Positions 1-9,067 of a stretch of DNA of 58,912 nucleotides are shown piece by piece. Source of the DNA: Nitriliruptorales bacterium (lineage in GTDB: Bacteria > Actinomycetota > Nitriliruptoria > Euzebyales > Egibacteraceae); the NCBI GenBank assembly GCA_009377835.1, contig WHTG01000001.1:1-58912 (forward strand), in the 5' to 3' direction. How positions within the stretch are numbered: the first letter of the stretch is position 1; every line of letters begins with the position of its first letter. A program made the position numbers and the translations under genes. The notes under the pieces were generated by a model. It searched no databases, had not been told where the DNA came from, and was given only the letters and a program-made list of their open reading frames with translations.

Positions 1-3
1 GCC

Positions 4-1008
4 TCAGGCGCCCGTTGACAGGTGGCGTTTCGTCTCCTCGACGTCCATCCCATGCAGACGCAGGAGGTTCTCCCCCAGGATCTTGCGCTTCGCCTCGTCG
101 GTCAGCTGCGGATACCCGTAGCCCTCGACGAGATCCTGGGGGATCTGGAAGTTCATAAAGGCCTCCAGTGCCCACTGTGGGTGGAAGATCGGCGCCTCAC
201 TGCCGTAGACGATCTTGTCCTCGCCGGCCCAGAACAGCAGCTTGCCCAGCACCTCGGCGAACTGGCGCGGCGCGCGGACGATGAAGTCGATCGTGGCCGC
301 GAGCGACGCGTACAGGTTGGGGTGGCGGATCAACTGCCAGCAGGTCTCGTCGAGGAACGGCAGTCCGACGTGGAAGATGACGAAGTTGATGTCGGGGAAG
401 TTCGCGGCCGCCCCGTCCATGTCCCATGTCTGCGTGTGCTCAATTGGCTGCGGGCCGAGCGGCACGCCCTTGTGCACTCCGATGAGGTTGATACCGAGCT
501 CCTGCGCCTTTTCGAACACGGGGAAGGCGACCCTTGGATCATCCATTCGCCACGGCATCGGCTGCCCGTAGTCGTAGCGGGTGTTGTAGAACTTGAAGGC
601 TTTTGCGCCGAACTCGTGTACCTGGCGTTCCATGAGGTCGAGCGCGCGCCGTCCCTCCATGGGGTTTACCGTGCCCCAGAAGACGATCCGCTCCGGGTCG
701 CGTGCGGCGAGCTCGGCGCACTCCTCCCAAGGGGCCAGCCCGTCCTTAAACAGGTCCGTGAGCGGCAGTGGCATCGACACAAGCATGTCGGTGTCGGACT
801 GCGCGAAGACCATCTCCTGGATCTCGGAGATGTCCCACTGCTTCAGCCATTCCTCGGCGGGCAGCACCGGCTGCCCCTCCGGCGTCAGGGTGGCGTGGAA
901 GGCGTACAGATGCTGGGCGAACATCTCGCCGGGAGGGCCCAGCGCATTCTTCAGGTCGGCGTTGAACGGGTGGGCCACCCCGTCGAACACGAACGCGTCA
1001 CGGATCAT
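4..1008 (-). CDS. Amidohydrolase-2 family (ACMSD-like) protein
   Basis: A 335-residue protein resembling the amidohydrolase-2 (PF04909) TIM-barrel hydrolases and decarboxylases. Histidines in the GVHKG and FHVGLP segments sit where the barrel metal or catalytic residues are expected. The N-terminal metal motif, normally DxHxH, is reduced to a single His (residue 13, in VAHPFN). The usual GSDxP aspartate appears as GSEAP. The metal site may therefore be altered. The ATG start is chosen because it lies one base after the stop of the upstream DUF59 gene, so the two are probably translationally coupled. A longer in-frame extension would run through that gene and is rejected. The substrate is unknown; an organic acid or aromatic-derived acid is only an inference from the family. 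Confidence 0.75.
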   Translation of the reverse strand: MIRDAFVFDGVAHPFNADLKNALGPPGEMFAQHLYAFHATLTPEGQPVLPAEEWLKQWDISEIQEMVFAQSDTDMLVSMPLPLTDLFKDGLAPWEECAELAARDPERIVFWGTVNPMEGRRALDLMERQVHEFGAKAFKFYNTRYDYGQPMPWRMDDPRVAFPVFEKAQELGINLIGVHKGVPLGPQPIEHTQTWDMDGAAANFPDINFVIFHVGLPFLDETCWQLIRHPNLYASLAATIDFIVRAPRQFAEVLGKLLFWAGEDKIVYGSEAPIFHPQWALEAFMNFQIPQDLVEGYGYPQLTDEAKRKILGENLLRLHGMDVEETKRHLSTGA

Positions 1009-1009
1009 G

Positions 1010-1411
1010 TCACGGCCTTTCGATCGGCGGAGACAGCAGCGAGGGAAGCATTGGGCGCGCGACGTAGCGGTCACGGTCAGTGACCTCGCCGGGCTCGGGA
1101 AGGAAGCGCAGTTTGCGCCGCGCGTCGGCAGACAGCCGCTCGGTCGACCAGACCTGGTCGAGGCTGATCCGGACCGACGCATGCTCGACGCCGGGGACCG
1201 ACTCGGCGGCGGCGGCGACCTCCTCTACGAGGTTGAGCTGAAACGGGCACCACCCGCTGGTCAGCAGCAGCTCCACGTGCGCCTCGCCGGCATCGACCCA
1301 GACGTCACGCAGCAGCCCCATGTCGACCACCGAGATTCCCCGCTCTCGACAGCAGGGATCCGCCACGGTCCGCAGGGCTTCGATGACGAGGTCCGTTTCC
1401 GTCTCAGCCAT
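1010..1411 (-). CDS. MIP18/PaaD-like (DUF59) metal-sulfur assembly protein
   Basis: A 133-residue protein with one DUF59 domain (about residues 5-95). The segments DPCCRERG and SVVDMGLL match the family's DPE...SIVDLG signature, and Cys55 in SGWCPF corresponds to the conserved cysteine near TxxxCP. DUF59 proteins such as SufT, PaaD and MIP18 help insert Fe-S or other metal centres into client enzymes. The start is placed at an ATG preceded by GGAAGGAG. The downstream amidohydrolase begins one base after the stop, so that hydrolase is the likely client or pathway partner (inference). The pair diverges from an IclR regulator. Confidence 0.75.
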   Translation of the reverse strand: MAETETDLVIEALRTVADPCCRERGISVVDMGLLRDVWVDAGEAHVELLLTSGWCPFQLNLVEEVAAAAESVPGVEHASVRISLDQVWSTERLSADARRKLRFLPEPGEVTDRDRYVARPMLPSLLSPPIERP

Positions 1412-1502
1412 CGGCGCTCCTTCCCGACCCGAAACCAACAGCGAGCAGGGGCTTCCGGCAAGAGCCCGGTTCTCATATGGTGAAAGGCACAAGGGGACCG
1501 CC
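1412..1502. promoter_or_regulatory. Divergent promoter region, DUF59/amidohydrolase versus IclR
   Basis: This 91-bp gap separates two genes read outward, and each has a good Shine-Dalgarno sequence (GGAAGGAG on the minus strand, AAGGGGA on the plus strand). IclR regulators commonly bind such divergent gaps to control themselves and the neighbouring catabolic operon. No clear palindromic operator was found by eye, so only the arrangement supports this call. Confidence 0.4.
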
Positions 1503-2252
1503 ATGGATCCGCCTTCTGATCTCATCCAAAGCGTTTCCCGAGCACTTCGAATCCTCGAGGTGGTCGGCGCGGCGCCCCACGGGCTCAGTCCAAAGGCCGT
1601 GGCTCGCCGGTGCGGGCTGAAGCTGTCGACGACCTACCACCTGCTACGCACCCTCGGTTACGAGGGCTATCTGTTTCGTCGCGACGACGGCGATTACGTC
1701 CTGGGGCTGGAGATCGCCGACCGGTTCCGCGAGCTGCACGTCGCGCTGTCGCGTCCGCCGAAGGTCGAGGCGGTCCTGCGCGCGATAGCCCAGAACACGA
1801 CCCACACGGCGTATCTGGCCCGATTCGCGGCAGGCCGAATCACCATCACCGAGGTCATGGAAGCACCACAGTCTCCTCGGGTCGAGGACCTCATCCCCGG
1901 CTTCGATGAGGGCGCCCACGCCACCGCCCTGGGCAAGGCGCTGCTGTCGACCCTGCCGGTGAAGACGCGCCGCGAATATCTGGCCGACACGGGTATGCGC
2001 CGGTTCACCAGTGCGACCATCGATGAGGTCGACGCGCTCGAGATCGAGTTGTCGCACAGCCGAAAGGGTGCGTTCACCGAGGTCGCGCAGTATCGCGAGG
2101 GGATCGCCTGTGCGGCGCTTCTCGTGGCCACCGGACTCGCTGACGATCCGTGGTGGGCCATCGGTCTGAGCGCTCCGGTGGAGTCCTTCGCCCGTCATGG
2201 CGACCAGCTCGTCGCTGCGCTGCGGTCGGGCGCCGACGACCTCGCCGCTTGA
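1503..2252 (+). CDS. IclR-family transcriptional regulator
   Basis: A 249-residue IclR-type regulator. Residues about 8-65 form the winged helix-turn-helix (SVSRALRILE, then LKLSTTYHLLRTL as the recognition region). Residues about 75-245 form the IclR effector-binding domain, with the family-like ATALGKALLS segment and a GIACAALLVA core. The ATG at 1503 follows AAGGGGA; the frame is open further upstream but that extension overlaps the divergent DUF59 gene. It is probably a repressor or activator of the divergent amidohydrolase operon, and possibly of the nearby ABC importer. The effector is unknown. Confidence 0.88.
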   Translation: MDPPSDLIQSVSRALRILEVVGAAPHGLSPKAVARRCGLKLSTTYHLLRTLGYEGYLFRRDDGDYVLGLEIADRFRELHVALSRPPKVEAVLRAIAQNTTHTAYLARFAAGRITITEVMEAPQSPRVEDLIPGFDEGAHATALGKALLSTLPVKTRREYLADTGMRRFTSATIDEVDALEIELSHSRKGAFTEVAQYREGIACAALLVATGLADDPWWAIGLSAPVESFARHGDQLVAALRSGADDLAA

Positions 2253-2695
2253 GGTCGCTGTCGCCCTGCCAGCGACGCTCGCCACCGACCATGGACGCCG
2301 GTTGGAACGAGCACATCCGGTACCCCGAGATCGCGACACACGTGCACGACCCCCCCCCCGTCGATGTTCGACGGACGGTCATGCTGTGCGCGAGGTGTGT
2401 GCGCACCCCAGGCTCCGTGGTGAGTCGGTGGAACATCGCCCGCACCCTGCGGTGCTCTCCGTGCAGTTCGCGTTCGCCGCTGACACGGCCGAGACCGCGC
2501 CGCCCTCGCCTGCCGATGGGTTCATCGAGGTTCTTTCCCCCTGGCAGGCGGGCGCTCCGGCAGCTTTGAGCTGCGCACAAACTGCGGGCTGGAGGGGGTC
2601 GACCTCGCCGTGGGCGTCGATCTCACCCGCCGCGAGCCGCTCGGCAAATCGCCGCAGTCGCTCGCCGCGCCTCGACGGACCGGCCACGCGGGACG
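2253..2695. other. 443-bp gap without a recognisable gene
   Basis: This stretch lies between the IclR stop and the stop of dppF. Frames are open on both strands, but their translations are arginine-rich and low in recognisable structure, as expected of shadow frames in GC-rich DNA. It contains a run of ten cytosines at 2350-2359 and a small perfect hairpin at 2560-2574 (six-base stem, TTG loop) that could end dppF or IclR transcripts. I see no conserved domain. A decayed gene cannot be excluded. Confidence 0.5.
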
Positions 2696-3739
2696 TCACT
2701 CGGCCGACGCGTCCACCGGCTCGCCAACTACGCCGTGGAGGTGGCACGCTACCAGGTGGTCATCAGCCTTCTGCAGGGTCGGATCGATCTCCGGGCAGGG
2801 CTCGAAGCGGTCCGGGCACCGCGTGCGGAAGTTGCACCCAGTCGGGGGGTTCAACGGCGACGGCAGATCGCCTTCGAGCAGGATGCGCTTGCGCTGCCGC
2901 TCCCTCTTCGGGTCAGGAAGCGGGACTGCGGACAGCAACGCCCGTGTGTACGGGTGCTTCGGATCCTCCCCGAGCCCCTTGGCATCCGCCAGCTCGACGA
3001 TGCGACCCAGGTACATCACGGCGATGCGGTCGGCGATGTGCTGCACCGCCGACAGGTCGTGGGCGATGAACAGGTAGGTCAGGCCGAGTTCGCGCTGCAG
3101 GCGATCGAGCAAGTTGAGGATCTGCGCCTGGATGGAGACGTCCAGGGATGCGATCGGTTCGTCGCAGACGACGAAGTCGGGCTCAGTCGCCAGCGCCCGA
3201 GCGATGCCGACCCGCTGACGCTGCCCGCCGGAGAACTCGTGAGGATACCGGTTGCGATAGTCAGGACTGAGACCAACCAGCCTTAGCAGCTCGGCCACGC
3301 GCCCGGCTCGCTGCCCGCCTTTGTACAGCCCGTGGATCGCCAGCGGCTCGGCCACGCTCTCACCGATCGTGCGGCGAGGGTTCAGCGAGCCGTACGGATC
3401 CTGGAAGATCATTGCCATCCGCCGCCGCAGCGGGCGCAGCTGGCGGCGCGACGTCCCGGTCACCTCCCGCCCATCGAACACGACCCGCCCACGCGTCGCC
3501 TTCTCGAGGCCGAGCAGCGCCATGCCGGTGGTTGACTTGCCGCAGCCGGACTCCCCCACCAGGCCAAGCGTCTCGCCGCTGCGGACCTCGAACGTCAGGC
3601 CGTCGACGGCGCGAAGCTGCTCCTTCTCACGACGCAACGGCCCAGACTTCACCGGGAACCAGACGGCGAGGTCATCGACCTCCAGCAGCACCTTGTTCGC
3701 GTCTCGGCGACCAGCGCTGACACTGCTCACATCGCTCAC
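2696..3739 (-). CDS. dppF: Oligopeptide/dipeptide ABC importer ATPase (DppF/OppF type)
   Basis: A 347-residue ATPase that powers uptake by the importer encoded upstream. It carries Walker A GESGCGKST, the signature FSGGQRQR, Walker B VVCDEP and the H-loop IAHDLS. The C-terminal oligo-HPY region includes HPYTRALL and a cysteine-containing CNFRTRCPDRFEPC segment typical of Opp/Dpp ATPases. The GTG start overlaps the dppD stop by four bases (GTGA), which fixes the start and shows tight coupling. It is the last gene of the five-gene minus-strand operon. Confidence 0.92.
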   Translation of the reverse strand: MSDVSSVSAGRRDANKVLLEVDDLAVWFPVKSGPLRREKEQLRAVDGLTFEVRSGETLGLVGESGCGKSTTGMALLGLEKATRGRVVFDGREVTGTSRRQLRPLRRRMAMIFQDPYGSLNPRRTIGESVAEPLAIHGLYKGGQRAGRVAELLRLVGLSPDYRNRYPHEFSGGQRQRVGIARALATEPDFVVCDEPIASLDVSIQAQILNLLDRLQRELGLTYLFIAHDLSAVQHIADRIAVMYLGRIVELADAKGLGEDPKHPYTRALLSAVPLPDPKRERQRKRILLEGDLPSPLNPPTGCNFRTRCPDRFEPCPEIDPTLQKADDHLVACHLHGVVGEPVDASAE

Positions 3740-4740
3740 GACACGGCCTCCGACGCCGGTTTCGCCTCGTAGAACGTGGCGACCAGATTGCCCTCGCCGG
3801 TGTCGCGCAGCTGGGGACGTTCCGTCTCGCACCGCTCGTCGAGTCGCTGCGGACAGCGCGGCCAGAACGGGCAGCCCGAAGGCAGGTGAACGGGATCGGG
3901 TGGCAGGCCCGGGATCGTGGCGAGCTCCCGTTCCGGCTGGCCCAGCACCGGCAGCGACCCCAGAAGCCCCTGCGTGTACGGGTGGCGCGGATGCTCGTAC
4001 AGCGCGTCGACCTGGGCGGTCTCCACGATCTGCCCCGCGTACATGACCGCCACCCGATCGGCTATGCCGGCGACCACGCCGAGGTCGTGGGTGATCCATA
4101 TGACACCCATGCCGGTATCGCGCCGCAGATCGTCGACCAGCTCCACGATCTGCGCCTGCGTCGTGACGTCAAGGGCTGTCGTGGGTTCGTCGGCGATGAG
4201 GACCACCGGGTCGCACGCCAGTCCGATCGCGATCATCACTCGCTGGCGCATCCCGCCCGAGAACTGGTGGGGATAGTCGCCCAGACGGCGGTCCGGGGAC
4301 GGAATGCCGACGCGGTCCAGCAGCTCGATCGCGCGCCGGCGGGCCGCACGGTCGTCGAGCTGCAGGTGCAGTTGCATCCCCTCGGTCAGCTGCCGCCCGA
4401 TGGTCAGCACCGGGTTCAGCGAGGTCATCGGATCCTGGAAGATCATCGCGATGTCGTTGCCGCGGACATGGCGCAGCTCCTCCGAAGAACAGGTGACCAG
4501 GTTTCGCTCGCCGAACCGCACAGTGCCTGTCACGCGTCCCGGCGGCTGCGGCACCAGACCGATCAGAGCGAGGCTGCTGACGCTTTTGCCGGAGCCCGAC
4601 TCGCCGACGATCGCCAGCGTCTCGCCGGCGTCGAGGGTGTAGCTGATCCCGTTGACGACATGAGCCGCTCCTCGGCGCGTGCCGAACCGGACCTGCAGAT
4701 CGTGGACCTCCAGGACCCGCTGACCGTTATGACCCGTCAT
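3736..4740 (-). CDS. dppD: Oligopeptide/dipeptide ABC importer ATPase (DppD/OppD type)
   Basis: A 334-residue ATPase pairing with DppF. It has Walker A GESGSGKS, signature FSGGMRQR, Walker B LIADEPTTALD and H-loop WITHDLG. The C-terminal oligo-HPY region (HPYTQGLLGS) ends in a CPFWPRCPQRLDERC-type cysteine cluster, which in some family members binds a 4Fe-4S cluster. The ATG overlaps the dppC stop by four bases (ATGA). OppD-type rather than OppF-type assignment rests on order and sequence resemblance. Confidence 0.92.
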   Translation of the reverse strand: MTGHNGQRVLEVHDLQVRFGTRRGAAHVVNGISYTLDAGETLAIVGESGSGKSVSSLALIGLVPQPPGRVTGTVRFGERNLVTCSSEELRHVRGNDIAMIFQDPMTSLNPVLTIGRQLTEGMQLHLQLDDRAARRRAIELLDRVGIPSPDRRLGDYPHQFSGGMRQRVMIAIGLACDPVVLIADEPTTALDVTTQAQIVELVDDLRRDTGMGVIWITHDLGVVAGIADRVAVMYAGQIVETAQVDALYEHPRHPYTQGLLGSLPVLGQPERELATIPGLPPDPVHLPSGCPFWPRCPQRLDERCETERPQLRDTGEGNLVATFYEAKPASEAVS

Positions 4741-5651
4741 GCCGTCAGGCCCCGCGACTCGATGGCCGATCGCTGCCGGGGGTCGAGCGCGTCTCGTAGG
4801 GCGTCGCCAAGCAGGTTGAACGCCAGGACCGTGACGAAGATGGCCGCTCCGGGGAACACCCCCATCCACCACGCCTGCTGAACGAAGCCGCGACCCTCGG
4901 CCAGCATCCGCCCCCAGGACGGGTCGGGCGGCTGGACCCCCAACCCGAGGAACGACAGCGCTGCCTCGGACAGGATTGCGAACGCCAGGCTGATCGACGT
5001 CTGCACGATGATGGGTGCCAGCACGTTCGGCAGCACGTGCAGGGTCACCAACCGCAGGTCGCTCGCCCCCAGCGAACGCGCCGCGGTCACGAAGACCCGC
5101 TCCCGCACCGACAGCACGCTGCCGCGGGTGATGCGCGCGAAGATCGGCGTGTACACAATGCCGATGGCGATCATGGCATTGGCGATGCCAGGACCGAGCA
5201 CCGCCAGGATCGCGATGGCCAGCAGGATCGCCGGGAACGCGAAGAGCATGTCGGTTACTCGCATGATCGCGTCGTCGATCCAGCGCCCGTAGAACCCTGC
5301 GATCAGACCAAGCAGAACCCCTGCAGCCAGAGAGATCCCGACTGCGATGAATCCGACCTGCAGCGAGACGCGGGCGGCCACGAGCACCCGGCTGAACACG
5401 TCGCGGCCGAGCTCGTCGGTGCCGAATGGGTGCCGAAGGCTCGGGGGCCGCAACCGCTCGGGCACGTCGGCCGCATTCGGCGGATACGGTGCCAGCCGCT
5501 CGCCGAGCACGGCAGCCATGACGAGCAGCCCCAGCACAACCAACCCGAACAGCGCGAGCCGGTTTGCCATCACCGCTGACAACAGGACACGCCATCGGGG
5601 GGCGTGCTCTTCGACCGGCGCGCCGGCTTCGGTGGCGGTTTCGGCGCTCAC
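4737..5651 (-). CDS. dppC: ABC importer permease (DppC/OppC type)
   Basis: A 304-residue permease with an N-terminal membrane segment (about residues 30-52), then a BPD_transp_1 core of about five helices. The segments GTDELGRDVFSRV and LGASDLRLVTLHVLPN, the latter being the EAA loop contacting the ATPase, are family hallmarks. The GTG start overlaps the stop of dppB (GTGA). It forms the translocation channel with DppB. Confidence 0.92.
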   Translation of the reverse strand: MSAETATEAGAPVEEHAPRWRVLLSAVMANRLALFGLVVLGLLVMAAVLGERLAPYPPNAADVPERLRPPSLRHPFGTDELGRDVFSRVLVAARVSLQVGFIAVGISLAAGVLLGLIAGFYGRWIDDAIMRVTDMLFAFPAILLAIAILAVLGPGIANAMIAIGIVYTPIFARITRGSVLSVRERVFVTAARSLGASDLRLVTLHVLPNVLAPIIVQTSISLAFAILSEAALSFLGLGVQPPDPSWGRMLAEGRGFVQQAWWMGVFPGAAIFVTVLAFNLLGDALRDALDPRQRSAIESRGLTA

Positions 5652-6592
5652 TTGTACCGGATTCTGGGATCGGCCGCCGCGTAGAGCAGGTCGACGATGA
5701 GGTTGATGAGGAGGAACACCACGGCGACGAGCAACACCGTCCCCTGCAGCACGGGATAGTCCCGGCTCTGCACCGCGAGCAAGGCGAGCTGGCCCAGGCC
5801 GGGCCAGGCGAAGATCACCTCCACGATGATGACGCCGCCGAGGAGGTACGCCAGTTGCAGTCCGGTCACGGTGATGATCGGGACGAGCGCGTTGCGCAGG
5901 ACGTGCCGCGTGACGACCGTGCGCTCGTGCAGTCCTTTGGAGCGCGCCGTGCGGGTGTAGTCCTCGCCCAGCGACTCCAGCACCGAGGATCGAACGAACC
6001 GCGTGAGGATCGATCCCGACACCACCCCGACAGTGATCGCCGGCAATACCAGGTGGCTGAGCCAACCGATGGGATCGGCCAGGGGTGACACGTAGCCCGA
6101 CGGCGGCAGCCAGCCGAGTACGCCGGAGAACAGCAGAATGAGCAGGATCGCCATCCAGAAGTCCGGGAGCGAGATACCCGCCTGACTGAACACTGTCGCG
6201 ACGTAGTCCAGCTTCGAGCCGGACCGGATCGCCGAGAAGATGCCAAGCGGAACCGCGATGAGCAGGGCGACGAGCAGGGCTGATCCCGCCAACGACAGCG
6301 TCGCCGGCAGACGACCGAGCAGCGTCGTGGTGACAGGATCGCCACTGCGGAAGCTCACGCCCAGGTCACCCGCCGCCGCGTTGGCCAGGTAGCGGCCGTA
6401 CTGCACCGGCAGGGGCAGGTCGAACCCGGCCCGCGCCCGCAGCGCCTCGTACGCATCAGGATTGAAGCGCGTCCCCATCGACACGCGGATGGGATCACCC
6501 GGCACGAGGTGGACGAGGGCGAACACCACGACGCTGACGCCCAGGAGCACAACCAGCGCCTGGGCGACGCGTCGGACGACGTAGCTCGCCAA
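5648..6592 (-). CDS. dppB: ABC importer permease (DppB/OppB type)
   Basis: A 314-residue membrane protein with six expected helices. The N-terminus (YVVRRVAQALVVLLGVSVVVF), the LVPGDPIR motif and the cytoplasmic EAA-like segment DYTRTARSKGL...HVLRNAL are all typical of DppB/OppB. The only plausible start in place is a TTG at 6592, six bases after the stop of the binding-protein gene. TTG starts are rare, so this may lower its translation relative to the lipoprotein upstream. Confidence 0.9.
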   Translation of the reverse strand: MASYVVRRVAQALVVLLGVSVVVFALVHLVPGDPIRVSMGTRFNPDAYEALRARAGFDLPLPVQYGRYLANAAAGDLGVSFRSGDPVTTTLLGRLPATLSLAGSALLVALLIAVPLGIFSAIRSGSKLDYVATVFSQAGISLPDFWMAILLILLFSGVLGWLPPSGYVSPLADPIGWLSHLVLPAITVGVVSGSILTRFVRSSVLESLGEDYTRTARSKGLHERTVVTRHVLRNALVPIITVTGLQLAYLLGGVIIVEVIFAWPGLGQLALLAVQSRDYPVLQGTVLLVAVVFLLINLIVDLLYAAADPRIRYK

Positions 6593-6598
6593 CGGCCG

Positions 6599-8134
6599 CT
6601 ACTGGTTCAAGGCCACGTTCTCGAATCGGATCGCGCGGTCGGACCGCACGGTGTATCCCTCGACCTCGGGTACCCACGCCTGCACGACATCAGGGTTGTA
6701 CAGGTACACGTAGCTCGCTTCGTCGACAATCATTTGCACCGCCTCGTCGTACAGCTCCTTGCGGGCATCGTCCTCGGTCTCCTCTCGCGCCTGGTCCAGC
6801 AGGTCGTCGACCTCGGAGTTGGCGTAGCCGTGGAAGTTGAAGCCACCTTCGGAGTGGTGCTGGGCGTAGTAGTAGTCGTCGGGGTCGATGTTACCGAGCC
6901 AGCCGAGCATGAACACGTCGAAGTTGCCCTCGCCCTGCTCGTCCAGCCAGGTCGCGAAGTCCAGTGTCCGGATGTTCGTGCTGATACCGACCTCTCCCCA
7001 CTGGGTCTCCAGCACCTGCGCGGCCTGGACCGTCTCGGGGTACTCGTCGGTGACCATCAGCTCGACCTCGAGGTCCTCGACGCCGGCTTCCTTCAACAGC
7101 TCGCGCCCCCGGTCCGGGTCGTGCTCGTAAGGCGCGTAGTCGGTGTAGAAGGCCGACCCCTCCGGAATCGCCGTCTGGTTCACCGTCGCCGCGTCGAACT
7201 TGGCGGCTGACGTGACGGCCTCGCGGTCGATGGCCCACGCAAGCGCCTGGCGCACCTCGGGCTTGTCGAACGGCTCACGGGTCTGGTTCGCCGCGAAGTA
7301 CCAGTAGTCGGTGCTCGGAACGGACTCCAGCACGAGGCTGTCGTCGTCCGACAGCTGCTCGATCTGCTGTGGCGGGATGTTGTCGGTCCAGTGCGCCTCG
7401 CCACCCTGCAGGTTGGTGAGCGCAACGGTGCCCTCACTGATGAACCGGAACGTCACACCGTCCAGAGATGGACCGTCGCCCCAGTATTCGGGATTGGCCG
7501 ACAGCTCGATGCTCTGGCCTTCGCTGTGCGACTCGAACTGGAACGGTCCCGTGCCCACCGGGCTCGACGCCATCTCGTCGTCGAACTCCTCCGGAACGAT
7601 GGACATGCCCTTGAATGCGCCGATGTTCGCCAGAAGATTCGGTGTCGGGCGGTCCACCTCGATCTCGACTGTCATGTCGTCAGCCGCCCGCACCTCGGTG
7701 ACCGACGTGAAGCGGTACGCGTTGGCCAGTTCCTCGTCGATGATCCGGTTGTACGAGAACGCGACGTCGTCGGCGGTGAAGTCGGAACCGTCGTGGAACG
7801 ACACTCCCTCGCGCAGCGTGAACGTCCACGTCAGCTGGTCGTCGCTCACCTGCCACTCCGTAGCCAGGGCCGGTTCGAACTCCAGCTCCTCGGTCGGCTG
7901 CACGAGCGTGTCGTAGACGTTCTCGAGCACCTGGAAGCTGGCGTAGGCAGAGGTCTGGTGAGGATCGAGCTGGTCGGGCTCGCCTGAGATGGCGGCGATC
8001 AGCGTGCCCCCGGCGACCTCGTCACCGCCGGCATCGGCGCTCTCGTCGCCGTCGACGTCGACCGGCTCACCCCCTCCGCAAGCAGCCAGTCCCAGCAGCA
8101 AGACGACGAACAGGGCCAGCCAGCGGGCAAGCAT
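6599..8134 (-). CDS. Extracytoplasmic peptide/substrate-binding lipoprotein (SBP family 5)
   Basis: A 511-residue binding protein and first gene of the dpp-like operon. The N-terminus has a hydrophobic signal ending in a LAAC lipobox (Cys19), so the protein is lipid-anchored outside the membrane. The rest matches SBP_bac_5: an opening like EPDQLDPHQT, a WTFTLREGVSFHDG segment and VRQALAWAIDREAV. The mature N-terminus is acidic and glycine-rich. The ATG follows AGAGAGGAT. This family binds peptides, nickel chelates, glutathione or other organic solutes; the ligand cannot be told from the sequence, and the adjacent IclR/amidohydrolase genes only hint at an organic acid or amide. Confidence 0.92.
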   Translation of the reverse strand: MLARWLALFVVLLLGLAACGGGEPVDVDGDESADAGGDEVAGGTLIAAISGEPDQLDPHQTSAYASFQVLENVYDTLVQPTEELEFEPALATEWQVSDDQLTWTFTLREGVSFHDGSDFTADDVAFSYNRIIDEELANAYRFTSVTEVRAADDMTVEIEVDRPTPNLLANIGAFKGMSIVPEEFDDEMASSPVGTGPFQFESHSEGQSIELSANPEYWGDGPSLDGVTFRFISEGTVALTNLQGGEAHWTDNIPPQQIEQLSDDDSLVLESVPSTDYWYFAANQTREPFDKPEVRQALAWAIDREAVTSAAKFDAATVNQTAIPEGSAFYTDYAPYEHDPDRGRELLKEAGVEDLEVELMVTDEYPETVQAAQVLETQWGEVGISTNIRTLDFATWLDEQGEGNFDVFMLGWLGNIDPDDYYYAQHHSEGGFNFHGYANSEVDDLLDQAREETEDDARKELYDEAVQMIVDEASYVYLYNPDVVQAWVPEVEGYTVRSDRAIRFENVALNQ

Positions 8135-8304
8135 GAGATCCTCTCTGGCATCCGGGGACGGTGGTTTGCGCCCGTACGACCCTAGAGGACCGATGTGCGA
8201 CGTGCGCGCGGAATCTCCCTAAAGGGGCGGCAGCAGCAGCACGAGTCGCCTCACGCCGATGATGTGTCGTGGGCTTCGCAGTTCCTTACCCGACGCGGCG
8301 ATGT

Positions 8305-8895
8305 CTATTTCTGACCGGCCTGCTGCGCCACACGCTCGAGCCGACTGCGGTAGGACTCCCACCACTGGCGATCGCCCGGCGCCATGTTGTCGTTGCCCTC
8401 GCGCAACCCAACGGCCCCGTCGATGAGTTCCCGCACGACATCGGCGTGACCGGCGTGGCGGTGGGTTTCCGCGGTCACGTGCACCAGGATCTGGTACAGC
8501 GTGACGACGCTGCGGTCGTCCGGCCACCACGGCACGTGGCCGATGGCATCGACTGGCAGGGTGTTGATCGTCTCGTCTGCGTGCGCTGAAGCCCGGTGAT
8601 ACAAGCCGACGATCTGCTCGCGCGACTCCTCGGCAGTGGCCCACATGTCCACGTTGGGCTCAGAGTCATCGGCCAACCATGACGGCGCCTCGCCGAACGG
8701 CCGGCCGAAGGTCTCGCCGAAATATCCCAATTCGACGCCAGCCAGGTGTTTGATCAACCCGAGCAGGTTCGTGCCGGTCGGTACCACAGGGCGGCGGATG
8801 TCGTACTCCGAGAGCCCGTCGAGCTTCCAGAGCGCAGCATCGCGGCCGGCCTGCAGATACCGGTGGAGGTCCGCCTTCGGATCCGAGTCAGTCAT
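8305..8895 (-). CDS. DinB/DUF664-family protein
   Basis: A 196-residue four-helix-bundle protein of the DinB superfamily. Histidines are spaced as in metal-binding members: LIKHLAGVELGYFGE near residue 50 and HVTAETHRHAGHADV near residue 145. Actinobacterial relatives include mycothiol-dependent S-transferases, so a low-molecular-weight-thiol detoxification role is possible but unproven. The ATG at MTDSDPK is preferred over a TTG/GTG extension because it begins where family similarity begins. It appears to be monocistronic, upstream-adjacent to nothing on the same strand. Confidence 0.8.
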   Translation of the reverse strand: MTDSDPKADLHRYLQAGRDAALWKLDGLSEYDIRRPVVPTGTNLLGLIKHLAGVELGYFGETFGRPFGEAPSWLADDSEPNVDMWATAEESREQIVGLYHRASAHADETINTLPVDAIGHVPWWPDDRSVVTLYQILVHVTAETHRHAGHADVVRELIDGAVGLREGNDNMAPGDRQWWESYRSRLERVAQQAGQK

Positions 8896-9067
8896 CCGGG
8901 CAGTATCACAACTCACGGTTGGGGTGTGAAGCCAGGGGAAGTCCGCCGAACGTCTTGATCGGAGGGCAGCAGTAGGCGCACGATGGCAATGGACTTGGGC
9001 TGCTCAAGCTTGCCCTTTGCACGGACCGACGGATCGGTCCGGCACCGATGCGTGGAGGAGGGGTTCC

